Positions 15,928 to 24,286 of a stretch of DNA of 64,000 nt are shown here, in pieces. A program made the translations under genes and the position numbers. This stretch comes from an uncultured Fluviicola sp. (GTDB lineage: Bacteria > Bacteroidota > Bacteroidia > Flavobacteriales > Crocinitomicaceae): assembly GCF_946478805.1 (NCBI RefSeq), contig NZ_CAMLDC010000011.1:1-64000 (forward strand). Reading direction: 5' to 3'. Position 1 is the first letter of the stretch. Every line of letters begins with the position of its first letter. Below the pieces are notes generated by a model. The model had not been told where the DNA came from. It made no database searches and worked only from the letters and a program-made list of their open reading frames with translations.

Positions 15928-17119
15928 GAGAACTCTTTCAATCCTGTTGCTGGTTCTTTTCCAAGTTGGAATTCAATCATGTAAAAAGAAAATAGCGGAA
16001 CTTGAATACAAGGAACGTGGAACGTTGATCGAATCAAGTAGTAACGGTCATATTCCTATAGGAGACATTGCCGGGAAATTGGATTTTTCCACCACCAATG
16101 TCATAGAGAACGGCGTCACTTATTACACCATTAAGTACCGTACCATTTACCAGGGAAAGCAGATCGACTCGCGCGGACTGCTTCTTATCCCGGACAATAT
16201 GGACACAACATACCTAATCGCCTATTTCCACGGGACAATCATTCCTGTAAATCTGAGTGCCTTTTATGAGTCAAAAATGGAAGTACCATCCAATTATAAT
16301 GGAGGTTCAAAAGATTTCCTGGAAACACGGAATATTGCACTTGCCTGGGCATCCAATGGGTTTGCGGTCTTTCTCCCGGATTATATCGGTTTTGGTATAA
16401 CAAAAGAAGAGGAGCACCCTTATCTTGCTTATGAAGAGCTGTTCAAATCCAACATCGACGGTCTTTTGGCTGTAAAGGAATTCTTTTCACAACAGGGGAT
16501 CCCCTATGATAACCGACTCTTCCTATCCGGCTGGTCGCAGGGGGCCGGTGCCAGTTTATCTGCTCACAAATTCATACAGGAACAATATGCTTCCGAATTC
16601 ACGATTGTTGCGAGTTCCGGATTGGCTGGTCCGTATAACTTCAAAGACTTTATTTCTAAAATTCTTGAAAAAAAGGACGAAGAGCTTATCATCAACAATA
16701 TCTTCTCGTGGGGACTGTATAGCCTGAATAAATTCAGTCCGGAACTGAAACGGCCGACAGACCAGCTGTATTCTTATCCGGTTTACGATCAATATGCAGC
16801 CATATTTCCCCCATCAAAAATCCCTTCGCAAACACTTCGGGGGTATTTCCTGGATCACATCATAGACGGTTCGGACATAGCCATGAACCAGGTAATCCAA
16901 AAAAACACCTTCAGCAGCGGCTGGAATCCCGTTGGGCAAGTATTCCTGCATCACGGGGATGCCGACGAATTTGTGTATTATTCCAATTCCGTGGATGCAC
17001 TGAACGGATTAGGTGGCGCAGGAAATATAGCACTCTATACTTACTTCGGTGGTACACATACTTCGGTTGTGCCAAGTTACATGACAAACACCTTAAACGA
17101 TTTCAATGCATTAAAATAA
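15926..17119 (+). CDS. Lipoprotein alpha/beta hydrolase (secretory-lipase-like)
   Basis: A 397-residue protein with a lipoprotein signal (SILLLVLFQVGIQSC, lipidated Cys19). The alpha/beta-hydrolase fold is shown by the oxyanion region LIAYFHGT, the nucleophile elbow LSGWSQGAGAS (GxSxG, Ser about 203), a late acid in HHGDADEFVYY and a terminal GGTHTS histidine. The catalytic triad appears intact. The N-terminal part (IKYRTIYQGKQIDSRGLL) matches secretory lipase or large esterase families. It should be anchored in the envelope and cleave ester substrates. It sits 51 bp after the first giant surface protein and 1 bp before the PorP/SprF-like gene, so it is co-transcribed with the latter. Confidence 0.85.
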   Translation: MRTLSILLLVLFQVGIQSCKKKIAELEYKERGTLIESSSNGHIPIGDIAGKLDFSTTNVIENGVTYYTIKYRTIYQGKQIDSRGLLLIPDNMDTTYLIAYFHGTIIPVNLSAFYESKMEVPSNYNGGSKDFLETRNIALAWASNGFAVFLPDYIGFGITKEEEHPYLAYEELFKSNIDGLLAVKEFFSQQGIPYDNRLFLSGWSQGAGASLSAHKFIQEQYASEFTIVASSGLAGPYNFKDFISKILEKKDEELIINNIFSWGLYSLNKFSPELKRPTDQLYSYPVYDQYAAIFPPSKIPSQTLRGYFLDHIIDGSDIAMNQVIQKNTFSSGWNPVGQVFLHHGDADEFVYYSNSVDALNGLGGAGNIALYTYFGGTHTSVVPSYMTNTLNDFNALK

Positions 17120-17120
17120 A

Positions 17121-18005
17121 ATGATGAAAAACCTGATTTTCACACTGCTCATTTGGATATCCGGATACTCGACGCTACTTGCACAAAACACCTTGCGCCC
17201 GAATATCTATTATCAGAACATGCACTATTACAATACTGCTGCCGGAAATGAAGATACTACTTATCGTGCATCTTTTGCAGCATATGCGAAATACAAATAC
17301 GTTCCAACAGATCATGACAAGTATGATGACAACAACGTATGGGTAAAGCCGGTCAATTTATACTTCAATCATATTTATAACCTGGATAAAAAAAATGCCG
17401 TCAATATGTCCTACATCTACGACGGCTATTCTTTCTACAACCGGAATATCGTATACATGGGTTATACGCGCACATTCCGCTGGAAAAAATCGAACAGGCT
17501 TGACCTTGGAGCACGTGCGGTACTCAATTTCAATGGTATGAACTGGGAAAAGTTGGGTCAAATTCCCAATCGCCCGTCTTCCAAACTCACGTTCAACGCA
17601 GACCTGGACTTCGGGATTCAATACCGGTATCGGGGCTGGACTATCGGTGCATCAGCAAAAAATCTCTTTGCCAGTTCTGTGAAATCAGACGGTTTGGACC
17701 TGATCAAAGACCAGCGGGAGATATATGGCAACCTTTCTTACAACTTCCTGCTTTTTAAAGGGAAAGCAGAACTTGCTCCTTTCTTCCTGTTCTACTATGA
17801 ACGCAACTTCAACCTGGATGCCGGGCTGAATCTCGGACTTTTCCAAAAAGTAAATATTTCCTATGCCTTCAGGCTACTGGAGCTACGGAACATCTTTTCC
17901 ATTCGCGGGAATATTTTGGGTCACTTCCAGGTTGGTGCAGCTTTCGATTATTCGATCCTATATAGTGATTACAATATGGATTTACTTCTTGCCTACCGGT
18001 TTTGA
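17121..18005 (+). CDS. PorP/SprF-like outer-membrane protein
   Basis: A 294-residue outer-membrane barrel with signal peptide (LIFTLLIWISGYSTLLAQ). The opening NIYYQNMHYYNTAAG matches the start of PorP/SprF family proteins, and alternating aromatic strands ending in a C-terminal Phe (LLLAYRF) fit a barrel of about 14 strands. SprF-type members are outer-membrane partners needed for secretion or anchoring of type B cargo such as SprB. Its position between two giant type B proteins makes it their likely partner. It starts with two adjacent ATG codons (17121 and 17124) one base after the hydrolase stop. Confidence 0.75.
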   Translation: MMKNLIFTLLIWISGYSTLLAQNTLRPNIYYQNMHYYNTAAGNEDTTYRASFAAYAKYKYVPTDHDKYDDNNVWVKPVNLYFNHIYNLDKKNAVNMSYIYDGYSFYNRNIVYMGYTRTFRWKKSNRLDLGARAVLNFNGMNWEKLGQIPNRPSSKLTFNADLDFGIQYRYRGWTIGASAKNLFASSVKSDGLDLIKDQREIYGNLSYNFLLFKGKAELAPFFLFYYERNFNLDAGLNLGLFQKVNISYAFRLLELRNIFSIRGNILGHFQVGAAFDYSILYSDYNMDLLLAYRF

Positions 18006-18341
18006 CAATAAAAAACACCTTGTTATGAATTACTTTGTGATTCTTATAACAAAGCGAATTGTTTCGTCTTATTTTTTATGATTTTGCTTGTTTTCTGAAC
18101 AAAGCACATTTTTTATTGAATCGGGAATACCTATCTTTCCAAGGATTAGTTAACAAAAATAAACCTCTCCCGTTTTTATTCCTCCCCTTGTTTCCAAAAC
18201 TAACGGATTTAATAACAGAAGGTTGAGAAGCAATTATTTCAAGTTACGTACCCAAAATCACGTATTCACCGGAAAAACTCTTTTTTGTCCGTCCAACTTT
18301 TTATTGCTTTTTTCGTCTTACCCTGTAAACACCCAATTACC
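18006..18341. other. 336-base spacer before the second giant gene
   Basis: No gene was found. A hairpin TTGTTAT (18020-18026) / ATAACAA (18046-18052) with an inner GAAT/ATTC pairing follows the PorP/SprF-like stop by 15 bp and may be a weak terminator, but it lacks a proper T-run. T-rich tracts occur at 18150-18200 and 18280-18320. No TAnnTTTG element close to the ATG at 18342 was recognised. Confidence 0.45.
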
Positions 18342-21300
18342 ATGAAGCTAATCCTTCTCATTTGCTCACTTTGCTTTTCGGTGTCGTGGACATGGTCTCA
18401 GACTTGGGGCGCCAGCACCTTTAGCCAAACAACGAATGAAGCGGCCGATATCGAACTGAATAATTTCAATGAATCTTACGTTGCCGGATACTTTTCAGGA
18501 CAAACATCTTTCAGCCCTTCCAGCTCTTTTTCAAGCACACAAGGAAATACAGATGCATATATTGCCAAATATTCTCCAAGCGGTGCACTCATCTGGATCA
18601 AGCAATTCGGGGGATTATCCGCAGACAGGGCTATTGATCTTGCTGTAGGTCCTGATCAGAATATCGTAGTAACGGGGCAATTCTTTGGTAGTGTTACCTT
18701 CGGAAGTACGACACTGGTATCGACAGCAAACTCAAAAGACATTTTCATCGTAAAACTGGATCCTGCAGGGAATGTACTTTGGGCAAGGAAGGAAGGCGGA
18801 AGTCTACCCGAAAATGCCTACAAATTGACAATAGACAATTTAAATAACGTTGTTTTAACCGGTGAATACCAGGGAGTTGCTTCAATCGGAGCAAACACAT
18901 TCACCAGCACCAATGACCCGGGAACCGGCGCTCCTTCTTTTGATTTGTTCATTTCAAAATACAATTCAGGCGGAACACCCATTTGGTCATTAAGCGGTTA
19001 TGCCGATTACGATGATCGTGGGCTTTCTGTGGCAGTTGATGCGCAAAACAATATATTCTTTACAGGACAGTTTTCCGACACCTTGAATTTCGCTTCGAAT
19101 ACCTATAACAATAATGGAATGAATGTCGGGTTTCTGTGTAAACTGAATCCGGCCGGGCAAGTCCAATTTTTCCATTTAATGAAAGCCGGTTATACCTTGC
19201 CGTATGATGTTGAAGTAAATCAAAATAACGAACCAATAGTTGTGGGAGATTTTCTTGGAAATATGCTTTACTACGACCAAAACGGCAGTAATTCCATCCA
19301 AAATCCGTACGATAAGCAAATCTTCGTTCTAAAAACAAGTAATACGGGACAATACACCTGGAGCCATACTTTAGGCTCAACCAATGAGCTTTCGGCAAAA
19401 GCCGTTTCAATCGATCCTGCCAACAATATTTATGTAACCGGTTATTTCAAGTGTGATCTGTCCCAAATACAAGACAGTACGGAAAACATCTTTAATTCTG
19501 TCGGATTCAAAGACCCATACCTGTTGAAAGTTTCCAATGCCGGAGGCCGCATGTACATCAAACAATTCGGAAGTAAACTGGACGATGAAGGAAAAGGTGT
19601 TGCCGTTAAACAGGCTGATAAACCCCTACTCTGCGGAAGTTACACCGGAGATCTGAATTTCGTGCCCGGAGCTGCTACTCTAGGAAACGATAATTTCACC
19701 TTCAATCCGTTTTACGGAATGGAACCCTATCATGTTTTTTTAGCAGGAGATCAAAGCAGGAACTCCTTTTTGACCAATCATGTGAACGGAAATTATACAA
19801 ATTACAATTATTACGCAGTTCCGACTACAGATTCATTAGTCGGATACATTGATGCAGAGCAAGCAGACCATTACGTTACTGTGACCGGTGACACTGTTCA
19901 TTTTTGTACCAGTGCCAATTTATATTACCAGACTCTGACTTTCCCGCACTTTGGACCAAGTTATACAAGTACCTGGTACGATGGCAGCCACAATGTTGTA
20001 AACACCATTTCAAGCACCGGAACGTATTGGGTTCAAGAGCAACGTGACGATCAATGTTATATGGATATGGACTCTATTTACGCGATCCAGGAAACCATTC
20101 CGAATCTTCCTTTATTAACCGATGACCATGGCGTAAACGTAAATCAACCAGGTCCTCAGTATCACAACTATCACTTTTGTTATCCGGAAGGAGCTATCAT
20201 CAATTATTCGAACCTGGATCCGGGTTCCACTGTTACAACTGTTGGAAATGTCGTTACATTTAACGGTCCGGGGCCCCATCTCCTCAACCAGGAATATCAA
20301 TATTTTGTGCAGGTCATGAACCAATATTGTCTCAATATCGGAAGTTTTACCTTTGAGCAAGATCACGCCGATCCTCACGACAGTATTTCACTTTCTATTG
20401 CCATGAACACCACTTGTCCTACCGGCGATTCCATTGTAATCTGTCAAAATATTCCGGTTGAATTCCATGGAATCGACCTGATCATTAACCCGAATTCAAA
20501 TTTCTATCCTTCTGTTTATCCTCCAATTGATACTGTAATTTGGATTATTGATGGAACACCTCATGTAAATTATGACACTGCATCCACCGTTTTCAATCCT
20601 TCCACAAGCGGGTGGCATACCGTCACAATTAAGGTCATCAAAGGGTACGACAATCTTTGTGGATTGGACACAACTATCTATACAGCTACCAGGTTATTCT
20701 ACATCCAGGTAAATCCGAATCCCACCTGGGGAACGACCGTTTCAGGCGGTAACCTTCTTTGTCCCAATGAGTCGACCTATCTGGTCGCTTCCAATCCACA
20801 TCCGAGTCTCCATTGGTCGGGCTCGAATATACTTTGGAACAACGGTTCGGACAGTATTGAAGTCAATTCTCCGGGATGGTACAATTATACAGGAGTCATT
20901 GTCGATTCGCTGACCGGCTGCAGTTCATTTATTGTATTCAACCATTATATCAGTGTTAAGGTCGCTCCGGACATCACTTCCAACCCGGGTGATGCGGTGA
21001 TTTGTCCGTTTGATTCCCTATTGATGTCCGTCCCGAATACTTTTGCTTCCTATATGTGGTTCGGACCGAATGGAGATACTTTGTCTACCACATCTCAATG
21101 CTACACAACGGAAATTGGCAGTTATGTCTGTAATGTCACGGATGCGGATGGTTGCGTGTTAACAACTCCTCCGTTCGATGTGTTTGAATACTCCACCCCT
21201 TCCTTATCTGTTTTACCGGGTGCAACCATTTGTACGAATGAACTGGTTGACATTCAAATCAGCTATTCCGGAAATGCTACTTTCCAGTGGAATAATGGCT

Positions 21301-23048
21301 CTACAAGTGACCATATTTCGACCAATGTTCCCGGAATTTACGTCGTTCAAATTACCCAATGTGGAGTTACCGTTGTAGATAGTGTCCAGATAATCAACGG
21401 TTCATTTACCGCATCCATTTCGGTCAATGATTCTATCTTGTGTTTCGGTGATACAGCAGTATTTACGGGTTCGATCGTTGGTACGGCAACCGGAGCAAGT
21501 TATGAATGGAACAACGGGGATATCACTGGAAATTCATATTCTACAACCACAAGCGGCCCGTATTCTGCTTTGGTAACGAATATGTACGGATGTACTGCGC
21601 AAACGAATTCTATTAATATCACCAATGTTCCGGGAAGCGCACCTCCAAGCATCGCATCGCAGACAATCTGTCCGGGAGAAAATGTAACACTCACCAATCC
21701 AAGTACGATCATTTGGTATTCGCTGGACACAACCGTACTTTTCACAGGAACAACCGTGAATCTGACAAACGTACAGCAAGACACCAGTTTCCTGATTTCC
21801 TATACCGTTGCAAATACTACATGTGGTATGAGTTATTCCCTGGTTTCTGTCACTTTGGCTGTTCCTCCGGGATCAACGGCTATTTTGGGTGACTCGAATC
21901 TGTGTATCAATGAAGATGGTGTTTTCTATGTCAATACCACAGACAATGTAGAATGGTTTTCAAATGGAACTTCTTTGGGAACAGCAAATCCAATTACAAT
22001 CCCGTTTGCAACCTTGAACGCCAATAATGTGTTTTCCGTTGAGTTTTCAAACGCGTGTTTCAATGTCGTTCAATTCGACAGTGTTTCCATCATTTCTCCG
22101 GCGGTACTTCAACTTTCAGACGACACCTTGAATGTCTGTTTCTTTGATTCAGACATTGTTTTCCTTACGAATAACAACCTCAGTTCGGTAGTTTGGACAG
22201 GGAATTTCGGTACCATTAACGACGATGAATTGACCGTTTATGGAAATAACACCTATTCGCCGATCACAGTCACTGCTGTTGATGAATTCGGTTGTCAGAC
22301 ACAATCCGCAATCGTGATTGTAAATACCTCCACATACAATCTCACATCAAGTATCAACTTCCCGAATTATTGTCCTGGAACGAGTGGAAACCTGGCTGCA
22401 AGCACCACTTCCGACAGCATCCTGTGGATCACTCCTTTCGGAAATTCAACTAACAATCCGCTGTCATTCACATTGAGTCAGCAAAATTCCGGGAATTTCT
22501 ATTTACGGACTTGGGACGATATGGGATGTGTTTATATGGATACTGTTTTTGTTCCCATATCTCCGGTCCCAAGCTTGAATATCCTTCCTGACACTGTTTT
22601 CTGCGCAAACGACATTTACACGTTCTATTTCCCGGATGACGCAAATACTTATTATTGGACCACCTATGGAAACAGCACAAACATTCCAATCACTTTCGAC
22701 CAGGAACTGATTCTGAATGTAGTTACACCGGATGGTTGTACCGGTTCAGATACGTTGATTGTCCATGCTGTTAATTGCGATGACGAACTTCCGAATATCA
22801 TCACTCCGAATGGTGACGGAATCAATGATTTCTTTGTCATAGACGATGCCTATTCCCAATTAAGTAACACGATCATCATCATCAACCGTTGGGGAAATAA
22901 AATGTTTGAAGCGAGTCCTTATCTCAATAATTGGGACGGCCAAGGTATTTCCGACGGTGTTTATTTCTACATGTATTATCCAAAGGGAATTAAGGAGCCT
23001 AGTTATGTCAAACACGGTTTCATTCACGTTTTTTACGGAAACAACTAA
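18342..23048 (+). CDS. Giant surface protein with type B T9SS C-terminal domain, paralogue of 11183-15874
   Basis: A 1568-residue protein; ATG 18342 is chosen because it starts the signal peptide (LILLICSLCFSVSWTWSQ), whereas the upstream in-frame start adds 19 residues before it. The architecture matches the first giant protein: SBBP-like beta-propeller (about 30-450), cysteine-containing Ig/PKD-like modules, and a gliding-type C-terminal domain (NIITPNGDGINDFFVIDDAY, NRWGNKMFEA, SDGVYFYMYY). The propeller and the last 85 residues are the best conserved parts, while the middle modules diverge more. Likely a surface adhesin secreted through the T9SS with help from the PorP/SprF-like protein upstream. 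Confidence 0.9.
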   Translation: MKLILLICSLCFSVSWTWSQTWGASTFSQTTNEAADIELNNFNESYVAGYFSGQTSFSPSSSFSSTQGNTDAYIAKYSPSGALIWIKQFGGLSADRAIDLAVGPDQNIVVTGQFFGSVTFGSTTLVSTANSKDIFIVKLDPAGNVLWARKEGGSLPENAYKLTIDNLNNVVLTGEYQGVASIGANTFTSTNDPGTGAPSFDLFISKYNSGGTPIWSLSGYADYDDRGLSVAVDAQNNIFFTGQFSDTLNFASNTYNNNGMNVGFLCKLNPAGQVQFFHLMKAGYTLPYDVEVNQNNEPIVVGDFLGNMLYYDQNGSNSIQNPYDKQIFVLKTSNTGQYTWSHTLGSTNELSAKAVSIDPANNIYVTGYFKCDLSQIQDSTENIFNSVGFKDPYLLKVSNAGGRMYIKQFGSKLDDEGKGVAVKQADKPLLCGSYTGDLNFVPGAATLGNDNFTFNPFYGMEPYHVFLAGDQSRNSFLTNHVNGNYTNYNYYAVPTTDSLVGYIDAEQADHYVTVTGDTVHFCTSANLYYQTLTFPHFGPSYTSTWYDGSHNVVNTISSTGTYWVQEQRDDQCYMDMDSIYAIQETIPNLPLLTDDHGVNVNQPGPQYHNYHFCYPEGAIINYSNLDPGSTVTTVGNVVTFNGPGPHLLNQEYQYFVQVMNQYCLNIGSFTFEQDHADPHDSISLSIAMNTTCPTGDSIVICQNIPVEFHGIDLIINPNSNFYPSVYPPIDTVIWIIDGTPHVNYDTASTVFNPSTSGWHTVTIKVIKGYDNLCGLDTTIYTATRLFYIQVNPNPTWGTTVSGGNLLCPNESTYLVASNPHPSLHWSGSNILWNNGSDSIEVNSPGWYNYTGVIVDSLTGCSSFIVFNHYISVKVAPDITSNPGDAVICPFDSLLMSVPNTFASYMWFGPNGDTLSTTSQCYTTEIGSYVCNVTDADGCVLTTPPFDVFEYSTPSLSVLPGATICTNELVDIQISYSGNATFQWNNGSTSDHISTNVPGIYVVQITQCGVTVVDSVQIINGSFTASISVNDSILCFGDTAVFTGSIVGTATGASYEWNNGDITGNSYSTTTSGPYSALVTNMYGCTAQTNSINITNVPGSAPPSIASQTICPGENVTLTNPSTIIWYSLDTTVLFTGTTVNLTNVQQDTSFLISYTVANTTCGMSYSLVSVTLAVPPGSTAILGDSNLCINEDGVFYVNTTDNVEWFSNGTSLGTANPITIPFATLNANNVFSVEFSNACFNVVQFDSVSIISPAVLQLSDDTLNVCFFDSDIVFLTNNNLSSVVWTGNFGTINDDELTVYGNNTYSPITVTAVDEFGCQTQSAIVIVNTSTYNLTSSINFPNYCPGTSGNLAASTTSDSILWITPFGNSTNNPLSFTLSQQNSGNFYLRTWDDMGCVYMDTVFVPISPVPSLNILPDTVFCANDIYTFYFPDDANTYYWTTYGNSTNIPITFDQELILNVVTPDGCTGSDTLIVHAVNCDDELPNIITPNGDGINDFFVIDDAYSQLSNTIIIINRWGNKMFEASPYLNNWDGQGISDGVYFYMYYPKGIKEPSYVKHGFIHVFYGNN

Positions 23049-23097
23049 GAAAAGCAGCTTTTTAATCGTATCCAAATCTTCAAATCAAAAAAAACGG

Positions 23098-23132
23098 AAC
23101 TCGTAATTCGGTATTTAAAATTCGCAATTATT
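23098..23132. repeat. Heptad-periodic intergenic repeat
   Basis: Five exact 7-nt units: AACTCGT, AATTCGG, TATTTAA, AATTCGC, AATTATT. The repeat ends 15 bp before the start of the downstream membrane-protein gene. Confidence 0.75.
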
Positions 23133-23147
23133 CCCTATCTTAACTTC

Positions 23148-23951
23148 ATGAAACACAGTCGCTACTTATCAAATGGAGTGTTCCTGCTTGCATTATTCGC
23201 ACTACTGCTCAACGATTTTTATCTGAAAACCGCATTTCCTTCTTTTTTGAGCGGGAAACTTTCAGATTTGTCGGGATTGGTCGTATTTACGTTCTTCTTC
23301 ATCTTTCTATTGGGAAATCGTTTCAAGGCAACTATTTTCATCTCGACTGCTTTGCTTTTTTGTTTATGGAAGTCTTCGCTAAGTGACGGATTTATTCAGA
23401 ATTGGAACGCATCCCTTCCTTTTTATTCCATTGAACGAATTGTTGATTACACAGACCTGTTTTGCCTGATTATTCTGATTCCAGTCTATTTTTATCAGCC
23501 AAAAGTCAACCCGAAGTTCAATAAGCAATGGATCGCAGTTCCTGTATTTTTGTTGAGTGTATTTGCAATTTCGGCCACTTCGAAAGGAGGAAATATCCGG
23601 GAATACAGTGAATCCTATACTTGCGTGGTCGATAAATCTTTCAAATTGAATATGACGCGTGCCGATTTCCTGAAGAATATCGCATTCAGCAATATTGCAT
23701 TTGAAAAGGATCCAAATATGAAATCACCTGAAAAGGCCAGTGATTATCAATACTACATCTTAAGGAACTTCACCATTCACGACGGTTTGGTAGTTGAAGC
23801 CATGTATATCGGTATCAGGGAGAAGAAAACACACCTTGTGATCGACCTTCAAAAAATGGTTATTCAAAATATTCCGGAAGGTAGCTACAAGGAAATCAAA
23901 AAACGGGTAACCAAAGAAACTCAGGAATACTTTTCCGATTATATCATCTAA
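23148..23951 (+). CDS. Membrane protein of unknown function with C-terminal soluble domain
   Basis: A 267-residue protein with four predicted membrane segments (about residues 8-28, 40-58, 61-75 and 100-118) plus another near 130-147, followed by a hydrophilic C-terminal domain of about 110 residues. The sequence SFLSGKLSDLSGLVVFTFF near the N-terminus recurs in bacterial membrane proteins without assigned function. It is monocistronic. A weak -7-like TATCTTAA (23136-23143) ends 4 nt before the ATG. No enzymatic motif was recognised. Confidence 0.7.
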   Translation: MKHSRYLSNGVFLLALFALLLNDFYLKTAFPSFLSGKLSDLSGLVVFTFFFIFLLGNRFKATIFISTALLFCLWKSSLSDGFIQNWNASLPFYSIERIVDYTDLFCLIILIPVYFYQPKVNPKFNKQWIAVPVFLLSVFAISATSKGGNIREYSESYTCVVDKSFKLNMTRADFLKNIAFSNIAFEKDPNMKSPEKASDYQYYILRNFTIHDGLVVEAMYIGIREKKTHLVIDLQKMVIQNIPEGSYKEIKKRVTKETQEYFSDYII

Positions 23952-23969
23952 TCTGTGATATACCTTTGT

Positions 23970-24005
23970 GGGAAAAAGAAAAAGGGTGGAAAAATCCCAC
24001 CCTTC
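23970..24005 (-). terminator. Rho-independent terminator of the carB transcript
   Basis: AAGGGTGG (23982-23989) and CCACCCTT form an 8-bp stem with a 7-base loop. On the minus strand it is followed by a T-rich tract (TTTTTCTTTTTCCC). It lies about 30 bp beyond the DUF4834-type gene. Confidence 0.75.
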
Positions 24006-24030
24006 ATATGATCGAAAGCAACACTTTCTC

Positions 24031-24285
24031 TTATTTTATTTCTTCGTAATCGACATCCTGAACATCGCCTTTCGGACTGGATTTCGAAACTGAAACCTTC
24101 CCGAAGTTCTTCAACTTCTCGTTCCGTTCCCTGACAAATTCCTTTTCACGTGCCAAATCAACCCGTTCCTGGTCCAAATTACGTTTAGCAATCATTACAC
24201 GACCCAGGAACCGGAGCAAAACCAATGCTCCCAAAATCATGAGGATTGTTTTAAACAATCCCGATATGCTTGCCTCAACAATCAT
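24031..24285 (-). CDS. Small membrane protein, DUF4834 type
   Basis: An 84-residue protein with one N-terminal membrane helix (FKTILMILGALVLLRFLGRV) and a charged cytoplasmic tail (NLDQERVDLAREKEF) likely to be helical, ending in the acidic DVQDVDYEEIK. It matches the pattern of DUF4834 proteins of Bacteroidetes, whose role is unknown. Its start lies 1 bp after the carB stop, so the two genes share a transcript that ends at the terminator 23970-24005. Confidence 0.75.
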   Translation of the reverse strand: MIVEASISGLFKTILMILGALVLLRFLGRVMIAKRNLDQERVDLAREKEFVRERNEKLKNFGKVSVSKSSPKGDVQDVDYEEIK

Positions 24286-24286
24286 C

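Noticed and set aside
18020..18052. Terminator after the PorP/SprF-like gene
   Set aside because: Stem of 7 bp with bulged inner pairs and no T-run directly after it; kept only as a remark in the spacer entry.
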